A DNA stretch of 11,657 nt from Elusimicrobiota bacterium. Its GTDB lineage: Bacteria > Elusimicrobiota > Elusimicrobia > 2-01-FULL-59-12 > JACPXA01. The DNA is taken from assembly GCA_016196785.1 (NCBI GenBank), contig JACPXA010000051.1, forward strand, positions 1 through 11,657. Direction: 5' to 3'. The translations under genes were made by a program, and so were the position numbers. A model generated the notes under the pieces. The model saw only the letters and a program-made list of their open reading frames with translations, was not told the origin of the DNA and made no database searches. Below, piece after piece: positions 6,620 through 11,657 of the stretch. Within the stretch, counting starts at the first letter, position 1; each line of letters begins with the position of its first letter.

Positions 6620-7491
6620 ACACCATCAAGACATTTTTGCTCCTAGCGGGGTTAACCGCGCTCTTTCTCTGGGTGGGAGAGCGCATCGGCGGCCAGGCCG
6701 GCCTCGTGACCGCCTTGGGAATAGCGGCGCTGATGAACCTCTTCGCCTATTGGTTTTCAGACAAAATGGTGCTGATGATGTACGGCGCCAAGCCCGTGAC
6801 AGAGGCTGAAGAACCGGTGCTGTACCGGATTATCCGGAAGCTGACGCAGGAAGCTGGACTCCCGATGCCTCGGCTCTATATGATTGATTCCCCGGTGGCC
6901 AATGCCTTTGCGACCGGCCGGAACCCGCAGCATGCCGCCGTCGCAGTGACGCGGGGAATCAGGAATCTCTTGAACGAGCGAGAACTCGCCGGGGTCATTG
7001 GGCATGAACTCGCCCATGTGCGGAACCGGGACATCCTCACCTCGACGATTGCCGCCACCATCGCCGGCGCGGTGATGATGCTCGCCCGAATGGCCCAGTG
7101 GGCGGCGATCTTTGGAGGCATGGGAGGGAGAGATCGGGAAGAGCGCGGCGGCGGGTTAGGGCTCTTGGTGGTGGCCATCATCGCTCCCCTGGCGGCCATG
7201 ATCATCCAACTGGCCATCTCGCGGAGCCGAGAGTATCAGGCCGATGTCAGCGGTTCCCAGATCTCCAAGGATCCCTTGGCGCTCGCCAGCGCCCTTCAGA
7301 AACTGGAAGCGGGGGTCCAGCAGGCGCCTGGCGCCATGGACGCCAGCCCAGCCACCGCGCATCTCTTTATCGTCAATCCTCTTCGAGGGCAGAGCCTGTG
7401 GGCGCTCTTTTCGACGCACCCCCCGATTCCCGAGCGCATTCGACGTTTGGAACACATTGCCCGCTCGATGTCCGCCGGACAAAAGGCGTAG
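6616..7491 (+). CDS. htpX: HtpX-type membrane zinc metalloprotease
   Basis: An M48 family inner-membrane protease that degrades misfolded membrane proteins. 291 residues. Two N-terminal membrane segments (about 5-20 and 28-48), the zinc site HELAH (130-134) in GVIGHELAHVRNRD, the third ligand Glu206 in SREYQAD, and two further hydrophobic stretches (about 142-168 and 182-202) follow the family order. The start at 6616 is chosen because AGGGGGA lies 5 bases upstream, the ATG overlaps the fmt stop, and MNTIKTFLLL is a typical HtpX beginning; a longer in-frame opening from 6520 overlaps fmt and adds non-conserved residues. Its position inside a translation-factor run (E. coli has def-fmt-rsmB directly adjoining) is a local insertion of a stress gene. 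Confidence 0.95.
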   Translation: MNTIKTFLLLAGLTALFLWVGERIGGQAGLVTALGIAALMNLFAYWFSDKMVLMMYGAKPVTEAEEPVLYRIIRKLTQEAGLPMPRLYMIDSPVANAFATGRNPQHAAVAVTRGIRNLLNERELAGVIGHELAHVRNRDILTSTIAATIAGAVMMLARMAQWAAIFGGMGGRDREERGGGLGLLVVAIIAPLAAMIIQLAISRSREYQADVSGSQISKDPLALASALQKLEAGVQQAPGAMDASPATAHLFIVNPLRGQSLWALFSTHPPIPERIRRLEHIARSMSAGQKA

Positions 7492-7518
7492 CGTCGTTCC
7501 TTCAATTTAGTCCATGGG

Positions 7519-7546
7519 ATGGCCGCCGTCAAGGCGGCCATTTTTT
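7519..7546 (+). terminator. Intrinsic terminator after htpX
   Basis: GGCCGCC (7521-7527), a GTCAA loop, and GGCGGCC (7533-7539) form a perfect 7-bp GC stem, extended by two A-T pairs, followed by six T residues (7541-7546). This is a classical rho-independent terminator 28 bases after the htpX stop. The rsmB ATG at 7549 comes only two bases after the T run, leaving little room for a separate promoter. Confidence 0.85.
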
Positions 7547-7830
7547 GTATGCTGCAAACTTCCCGATCGGTGGCGGTGGAGATCCTGTGCCGTTATGAAA
7601 GGCGCCGGGGAAGGCTCCGCGAGGTGCTCGCCCGAAGCCTCCCGAACACCCCGGATGGCCTCGATCATCCCGGAACGGTCCGAGGTCTGGTCACCGGTGT
7701 GGTCAAATATCGGCCGACCCTGGATTGGGTGTTAGGAATGGTGCTCAAGGAGCGATCCCTGGCCGCCCTCCCGCTTCCTATTCGGAATATCCTCCGAGTG
7801 GGAGCGTATGAACTCTTGATGGCCGAATTG

Positions 7831-7908
7831 AGCCCGGAGCCTGCGCTCAGTCCCGAGCCCCGAGCGGAGTCGAGGGATCGAAGGATCGAAGGACCTACGC
7901 CAGGCCCT
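7831..7908 (+). repeat. In-frame repeat-like insert in the RsmB N-domain
   Basis: Between MAEL and PVYAVVHEAVE, normally nearly adjacent in RsmB, are 26 extra codons rich in Pro, Glu, Arg and Ser. The DNA has GAGCCCGGAGC-like duplications and a GGATCGAA tandem (7875-7882, 7883-7890, partial third copy). It contains a GAGCGGAGTCGAGGGATCG stretch like dispersed intergenic repeats found in many bacterial genomes. Its length is a multiple of three, so the frame survives. Confidence 0.55.
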
Positions 7909-8394
7909 CCCGTTTATGCGGTGGTCCATGAAGCGGTGGAGGTCGCCAAAGGGGTCAGCCATCCCGGACTGGCCGGATTGGTGAATGGAGCACTTCGCCA
8001 CTTGGCGCGCCGTGCGGCTTCCCTCCCGTGGCCCAATGTCGAGGCCCAACCGGTGAAAGCCCTCGCGCTCCGCTATGCCCATCCGGAGTGGCTCATTGAA
8101 CGCTGGCTCACGCGGATGGGCCGAGAAGAAACCGAGGCGCTCTGTCGGGCAAACAATGCTCCCGCGTCGTTCACGGTGCGCGTGAACAGTCTTCGGACAA
8201 CCAGGGAGGCGATGATCACTGAACTCCGGCTGGCCGGCTACGCGCTGACCCCAACTCGCTGGAGCCCCGATGGGATCACCTTTACGCGAGCCCCAGAGCT
8301 TGAGGTGCTCCCAGCCTTCCAAAAGGGTCTGTTGACCGTCCAGGACGAGGCTTCCCAGTTGGTGAGCTACCTGATCGCCGCTCGGTCTAGAACT

Positions 8395-8553
8395 CATCCC
8401 GAAACCATGCTTGGTAAGCGAAGCCTCGGGGGGCGCGCCGAGGCCAGGAAGGCGAGCGACGGCATACTTGACGACGGAACGGTATGCCGAGCGAGCCTGA
8501 CGCCGCCGCAGGCCGCCCTCCCGAGGCTGCAGCCCGAGGAGGGTTTCGGGATG
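8395..8553. repeat. 159-base imperfect palindromic element inside rsmB
   Basis: Perfect 12-base terminal inverted repeats, CATCCCGAAACC (8395-8406) and its complement (8542-8553), enclose further matched arms: AGCCTCGGG (8422-8430) with its complement at 8520-8528, and CGGCATAC (8460-8467) with its complement at 8482-8489. The central loop is 14 bases. The whole can fold as one long hairpin, like a MITE or palindromic repeat with no transposase. Frame 1 stays open through it, so a hybrid protein could be made. No target duplication was found at the ends. Confidence 0.75.
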
Positions 8554-9015
8554 GACGTCACGGCTTGGCCACCTGAACATCGAGACGCTGGTCGCCGATG
8601 CACAGACCCTGGGGGAACGATTTCCTCACATGGCCGATGGCATCCTCCTTGATGCCCCCTGTTCCGGCCTGGGAATCCTCCGACGCCGACCGGAGCTCCG
8701 CTGGCAGAAACGGCGGACTGACGTGGAAGCGCATTTCCCGCACCTTCAGGACGAACTCCTCGATGGTGTGGCCAATGCCGTTAAGCCGGGGGGAACCCTC
8801 GTCTACGCCGTCTGCACCAACGAACCGGAAGAGACCGACCAACGAGTGATCGCGTTTCTCCACCGGCATCCTGAGTTCGCTCTAGTCCATGCAAGCTTTT
8901 CTCTGCCGCCCGCGGCCGTTGAGCTCACCGATCGCCTTGGCCTGTTCCGCACCTGGCCGCATCGGGAGGGGATGGATGGGTTCTTCGCCGCGAAGCTGGT
9001 TCGGGAGTCACTCCA

Positions 9016-10062
9016 ATGATGACCGACACCCCCCATCTGCTAGATTTAACCCCAGAGGAACAGGAGGCACTCCTCCAGTCGGTCGGCGCGGAGCCGTACC
9101 GCCTGAGGCAGATCGTGACCTGGTTTTTTGAGCGGCGGGTGAGTTCGTTTCAAGCCATGAGCGATCTGCCCCAGCGGGTGCGGGATCAGTTAACCGATCG
9201 AATGGCACTTCGCGCCCTGGAATTGTCTCAAAAACAGGTTTCCTCGCGGGATGGCACCGCCAAATACCAGTTCACCGCCGTGCGGGTTCCACACGACCAG
9301 ATTACTACAGTCCTCCTACCGGCTGTGGCTTCGGATTACACCGCCTGTGTGTCAACACAGATCGGGTGTGGGTACGCCTGCGCCTTCTGCGCCTCCGGAT
9401 TGGTGAAATTCCAACAGAACCTCATGAGCAGCGAAATTGTGGAACAAATCTTGAGAATTGAGGAAGATCTTGGGCAGCGCATACGCGGGGTGCTGTTCAT
9501 GGGCATGGGCGAGCCCTTGGCGAACTATCGTCATGTCGTCCAGGCCATTCGGTGGATGCAAGCCCCGCACGGGCTCCATCTAGGGGCCCACCATATGACC
9601 CTCTCCACTTCCGGGCTGGTGCCGCAGATCAAACGGTTGGCGGAAGATGGCGTCCGTGTGCGATTGGCGGTCTCCCTCCATGCGGCCTCTGAGGAGCTGC
9701 GTCGAAAACTGTTACCGGTCGCCTCCACGTATACGATTCGAGAGCTCCTCAAGGCCTGTCGGTTCTACACCGAGCGCACCGGCCAGCCCACGACGATTGA
9801 GTACATACTCTTGGCCGGAGTGAACGACACCCTGCGGGATGCCCAACGGCTATCCAACCTCCTGCGGCGTTTCCCGGGACATGTGAACCTCATTCCCTAT
9901 AACCCAGTGGAAGGCCTGCCCTTTCAGACGCCATCCAGCGACAGCGTGCACAAGTTCCAGATGATACTCCGCCAGCGGGGGATCAGGGCGTTTGTCAGGT
10001 CGCCGAAAGGAATTGATCTGGGTGCCGGTTGCGGCCAACTCGGGGGTCAGGCTATATCATGA
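9016..10062 (+). CDS. rlmN: Dual-specificity 23S rRNA/tRNA adenine-C2 methyltransferase RlmN
   Basis: A radical-SAM methyltransferase (348 residues) that methylates 23S rRNA A2503 and tRNA A37. The 4Fe-4S site is Cys118, Cys122 and Cys125 in GCGYACAFCASG. Other family marks are FMGMGEPLANY (161-171), MTLSTSGLVPQI, LAVSLHAASEELR, NLIPYNPVEG, and the methyl-carrying Cys339 in GAGCGQLG. The ending RSPKGIDLGAGCGQLG differs slightly from the common RGxDIxAACGQL. The ATG at 9016 overlaps the rsmB stop (ATGA), with GGGAG at 9003-9007 upstream; a second ATG at 9019 is possible. Placement directly behind rsmB makes an rRNA-modification pair, and rlmN appears intact while rsmB is not. Confidence 0.95.
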   Translation: MMTDTPHLLDLTPEEQEALLQSVGAEPYRLRQIVTWFFERRVSSFQAMSDLPQRVRDQLTDRMALRALELSQKQVSSRDGTAKYQFTAVRVPHDQITTVLLPAVASDYTACVSTQIGCGYACAFCASGLVKFQQNLMSSEIVEQILRIEEDLGQRIRGVLFMGMGEPLANYRHVVQAIRWMQAPHGLHLGAHHMTLSTSGLVPQIKRLAEDGVRVRLAVSLHAASEELRRKLLPVASTYTIRELLKACRFYTERTGQPTTIEYILLAGVNDTLRDAQRLSNLLRRFPGHVNLIPYNPVEGLPFQTPSSDSVHKFQMILRQRGIRAFVRSPKGIDLGAGCGQLGGQAIS

Positions 10063-10072
10063 TAAGTGACGA

Positions 10073-10100
10073 ATGGACAAGCTCACCTCGATGTGTTTGA
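10073..10100. repeat. Direct repeat copy 1 (26 of 28 bases)
   Basis: Begins ATGGACAAGCTCACCTCGA and ends TGTTTGA; matches 11279-11306 in the same orientation except at two adjacent bases. The distant copy lies inside the last gene, where its complement encodes KQVEVSLSM. Here it lies in the short gap between the rlmN stop and the HEPN-like gene and appears non-coding, possibly a remnant of a related gene. Confidence 0.7.
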
Positions 10101-10102
10101 CC

Positions 10103-10393
10103 CTACTGACTTAATTGGGGGACAATCCACGCTTTATACCGTTCCAAGTGTTTCCACAGTTTTTCGATATCTTCCTTGGTATAAATTTCTCCTTGACTCT
10201 TCACCCCACCCACCTTTATGGTCAGAGCATCGGTGTAGACAATCGCGGCATGGATCAGCAGTACTCCAGCGGCGTTCCAGTACTCAAACGTCTTCGCGAC
10301 CTCTCCCCCGGCAGAGAAATTCTCGGCCACGTTGACGTAATCACGATATTTGGACCGAGGGATGGAAACCCGTTGAGTCCCTCGGGGCGTCAC
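10103..10393 (-). CDS. Small HEPN-like protein, partner of the nucleotidyltransferase
   Basis: 96 residues. The central EYWNAAGVLLIHAAIVYTDA (37-56) followed by LTIKVGGVKSQGE resembles the helical core of HEPN-domain proteins found beside minimal nucleotidyltransferases. The conserved RNase motif of HEPN toxins (R followed by 4-6 residues and H) is not visible; the only histidines are His48 and His82. The C-terminus (IYTKEDIEKLWKHLERYK) is shorter than in many relatives. Its ATG overlaps the stop of the upstream nucleotidyltransferase by 4 bases, so the two are made together and may bind each other. It may be a degenerate or non-catalytic member of a MNT/HEPN toxin-antitoxin-like pair. Gene is likely real; function uncertain. 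Confidence 0.65.
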   Translation of the reverse strand: MTPRGTQRVSIPRSKYRDYVNVAENFSAGGEVAKTFEYWNAAGVLLIHAAIVYTDALTIKVGGVKSQGEIYTKEDIEKLWKHLERYKAWIVPQLSQ

Positions 10394-11049
10394 GAGATCA
10401 CCTCACGGAGTTTCCGAGGGAGGAGGTCCACCCCGTCTCGAAGGATATTTTTGAACAGCCGGCCTGAGCGTTTCGCTTGCATCCTCGCTTCCCGCGGGGT
10501 GAACACCACCGGCGAGAGTCGAATCCCATATCGTTGCATAAAATCAGAACTATATTGAGCGGTTCGATGCAGGAGCGTGGTTTTCGCCGGGGGCTCGACC
10601 AGCAGGAGAACGTCTACATCACTGCTAGTAACCTCTTGGCCCCGTGCGACGCTCCCGAATAGGGTGATACTGAGAGCCTCTTTTCTAAACGTGTCGACGA
10701 TGTCCTCTCGAATGGCTTTTAACAAGCCCCGTTCTTTTCGTAAGAGCGGGAGGATTAACTGTTTAATGACATAATTCTTGAAATTGAGACGAATGAATTG
10801 TGTCTTCCCAGACCCCTGTCTTTGCAGGATGCCCCACGCCTCCAGGTTTTTTAACGCGACTGCACAGGTTTGGTGGTTAATCTCTGCTTGTCGAGCAATG
10901 GCTCGGCCACTCATCCCTTCCCGAGCATCTTGGAGCGCCCGCAAGATGGCCATATGGCTGGACACGGAAAATAAACGGTCAAGGGGATATTTTAAATGGC
11001 CGGTCTTCCGCACAGTGTCTATGATAACAGACACATGTCTGTTATACAA
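10390..11049 (-). CDS. Winged-helix/minimal nucleotidyltransferase fusion
   Basis: 219 residues from TTG at 11049. Residues about 33-90 (MAILRALQDAREGMSGRAIA, then QTCAVALKNLEAWGILQ) form a MarR/ArsR-like winged helix. Residues about 125-150 contain the complete nucleotidyltransferase signature, Gly132-Ser133, ten residues, Asp144-x-Asp146 (LFGSVARGQEVTSSDVDVLLL). Such proteins can modify a HEPN partner or RNA by nucleotide transfer, and the DNA-binding domain suggests self-regulation. The start is uncertain: TTG 11049 and GTG 11034 both lack a ribosome binding site; a TATAAC at 11042-11047 would place transcription near the GTG, implying a leaderless message. A 22-base inverted repeat covers this region. 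It is coupled to the HEPN-like gene by a 4-base overlap. Confidence 0.8.
   Translation of the reverse strand: MYNRHVSVIIDTVRKTGHLKYPLDRLFSVSSHMAILRALQDAREGMSGRAIARQAEINHQTCAVALKNLEAWGILQRQGSGKTQFIRLNFKNYVIKQLILPLLRKERGLLKAIREDIVDTFRKEALSITLFGSVARGQEVTSSDVDVLLLVEPPAKTTLLHRTAQYSSDFMQRYGIRLSPVVFTPREARMQAKRSGRLFKNILRDGVDLLPRKLREVIS
11024..11045. promoter_or_regulatory. 22-base inverted repeat, probable operator
   Basis: ATAACAGACA (11024-11033) and TGTCTGTTAT (11036-11045) are perfect inverted copies separated by two bases. The size suits a dimeric winged-helix protein. It overlaps the candidate -10 TATAAC and the TTG/GTG starts of the winged-helix nucleotidyltransferase, so binding there would block its own transcription. 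Confidence 0.6.
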
Positions 11050-11067
11050 GGCATTTTTTATCTGCGG

Positions 11068-11657
11068 TTAGGCGTGTTGGCGGAGCACCTGCGTCAGGCG
11101 GTGGAACTGTTCCAGGCCCTGCCACGAGACCACGACCCCGTGGAGCACATCGTTCAGCCGTTTGACAAAGAGAAAGCTCACCTGGTGTAAGACCGACCCT
11201 GGCTGAATCCCCGATGCATCAATCAGCACGTGCGAAGGCACCGCAACCATGAGGTTGCTGATGAGGGTTTCATCGAACATGGACAAGCTCACCTCGACTT
11301 GTTTGAGGGCGAGCCGTTTGCGGTGAGCGGCGTTCACCCTCTCCCCTGGTGGGAGAGGGGAGGGTGAGGGGGTGCTTCTGACCTGATCTTGTGAGTGAAC
11401 GATAAAGCCATCCTTATGCGTAACCACCGAGATCGTCACCCCCGGTTTCTTCGGCAAGCTCCCGAGCCTGACTTCAACCACCCCTCGATCCTGTTCCGCG
11501 ATCATCAGGATCAACCGTTGATGCTCCCCTAGCATCTGGTAGAGTTGCTGGACGCTATCCATCTCTCCTTGGAGGCTCGCCCCGCCCTCCAACGGCACCA
11601 CGAGGTGCTTCCCACCGAGCAGTGTGGCGTCGAGCGGCACGAACAGCCCCACGGTGG
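11068..11657 (-). CDS. Unrecognised protein, 5' end beyond window
   Basis: I do not recognise this family. At least 196 residues are visible and the frame stays open to the window edge, so the start at GTG 11652 is probably not the true one. The first part (LLGGKHLVVPLEGG, HQRLILMIAEQDRGVVEVRLG, KPGVTISVVTHKDGFIVHS) looks like alternating beta strands of a soluble domain. The C-terminal part (VSFLFVKRLNDVLHGVVVSWQGLEQFHRLTQVLRQ) looks helical. Between them VRSTPSPSPLPPGERVNAAHRKRLAL is encoded by an apparent dispersed palindromic repeat and may be a late insert. The stop lies 18 bases upstream of the nucleotidyltransferase TTG, so read-through into that pair is possible. No signal peptide or membrane segment is visible. 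Confidence 0.6.
   Translation of the reverse strand, partial: TVGLFVPLDATLLGGKHLVVPLEGGASLQGEMDSVQQLYQMLGEHQRLILMIAEQDRGVVEVRLGSLPKKPGVTISVVTHKDGFIVHSQDQVRSTPSPSPLPPGERVNAAHRKRLALKQVEVSLSMFDETLISNLMVAVPSHVLIDASGIQPGSVLHQVSFLFVKRLNDVLHGVVVSWQGLEQFHRLTQVLRQHA
11279..11306. repeat. Direct repeat copy 2 (26 of 28 bases)
   Basis: Matches 10073-10100 in the same orientation, differing at two adjacent bases. It lies in the coding sequence of the last gene (complement reads KQVEVSLSM). The two copies bracket the HEPN-like/nucleotidyltransferase pair and the 3' end of the last gene, at an offset of 1206 bases. Confidence 0.7.
11335..11366. repeat. Dispersed palindromic repeat inside the last gene
   Basis: CCCTCTCCC (11337-11345), a CTGGT loop, and GGGAGAGGG (11351-11359) form a perfect hairpin, with CACCCT and AGGGTG extending it. 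This CCCTCTCCC/GGGAGAGGG type is a common intergenic repeat in environmental bacteria. Here it is read in frame as a proline-rich SPSPLPPGER segment. Confidence 0.65.

Larger units (their letters stand above)
7549..9019 (+). pseudogene. rsmB: 16S rRNA (cytosine-967-C5)-methyltransferase RsmB, disrupted
   Basis: The 5' part (7549 to about 8383, frame 1) encodes the NusB-like RNA-binding domain (SVAVEILCRYER, NILRVGAYELLMAEL, VYAVVHEAVEVAK, GLVNGALRHL) and the start of the methyltransferase domain up to QDEASQLVSYLIA. The 3' part (about 8561-9019, frame 2) encodes RLGHLNIETLVADA, the DAPCSGLG motif and the catalytic YAVCTNEPEE. Between them the SAM-binding motif (LDxCAAPGGKT in the family), roughly 40 residues, is gone and a 159-base palindromic element occupies the gap; the frame then shifts, and frame 1 ends at 8652. 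The ATG at 7519 lies in the terminator stem, so 7549 is preferred. The product should be unable to bind SAM. It overlaps rlmN by 4 bases. Confidence 0.85.

Noticed and set aside
7519..7548. rsmB start at the ATG at 7519
   Set aside because: That ATG and the next nine codons lie in the terminator hairpin and T run; RsmB similarity begins after 7549.
8395..8553. Palindromic element as a programmed translational bypass or intron rescuing RsmB
   Set aside because: Removing it does not restore the missing SAM-binding residues, so skipping it would not yield a functional enzyme.
7732..8580. Long 282-codon opening on the minus strand opposite rsmB
   Set aside because: Composition is typical of an antisense shadow of a GC-rich gene, and it runs across both repeat inserts with no recognisable domain.
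10115..10558. Plus-strand opening over the HEPN-like and nucleotidyltransferase genes
   Set aside because: The minus strand encodes clear motifs with a coupled ATGA junction; the plus-strand product shows nothing conserved.
11279..11366. CRISPR-like array in the last gene
   Set aside because: The repeats there are of two different kinds, single-copy locally and without regular spacers.

Overview
The window looks like chromosomal DNA from a Nitrospira-like (Nitrospirota) bacterium or a close relative. That placement is an inference from the mix of moderately GC-rich coding style, a type III polyketide synthase locus, a TIGR04283-like glycosyltransferase, a DUF547 protein, a def-fmt-htpX-rsmB-rlmN run and several dispersed repeats. 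No rRNA or tRNA gene, CRISPR array or complete insertion sequence was seen.

Layout. Bases 1-1397 (+) hold the 3' part of a DUF547 gene and a ferritin-like diiron protein. Bases 1374-4890 (-) form a tight four-gene operon, transcribed in the order methyltransferase, FAD oxidoreductase (geranylgeranyl-reductase-like), type III polyketide synthase, glycosyltransferase. Two of its junctions are 4-base ATGA overlaps and the third is an 18-base gap. The gene content resembles phenolic-lipid loci such as srsABC. The glycosyltransferase stops about two thirds of the way through its domain, where it runs into the convergent ferritin-like gene. The methyltransferase carries an unexpected secretion-signal-like leader with a very strong ribosome binding site.

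Bases 5050-10062 (+) are a housekeeping run: peptide deformylase (def), methionyl-tRNA formyltransferase (fmt), the membrane protease htpX, a terminator hairpin, rsmB and rlmN. Def and Fmt handle the N-formyl-methionine cycle, HtpX membrane protein quality control, and RsmB and RlmN modify rRNA. def has a TATAAT box placed for a leaderless transcript. fmt has no ATG, GTG or TTG start. rsmB is broken: a 159-base imperfect palindrome sits where its SAM-binding motif should be, followed by a frameshift.

Bases 10063-11657 (-) are an accessory patch: a HEPN-like small protein overlapping a winged-helix/nucleotidyltransferase fusion, with a 22-base inverted repeat over the latter's start region (probable autoregulatory operator), then an unrecognised protein running off the window edge. 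A 28-base imperfect direct repeat occurs just after rlmN and again inside the last gene. At least three different dispersed-repeat-like sequences lie inside coding regions here, so repeat insertion seems to have shaped this locus.
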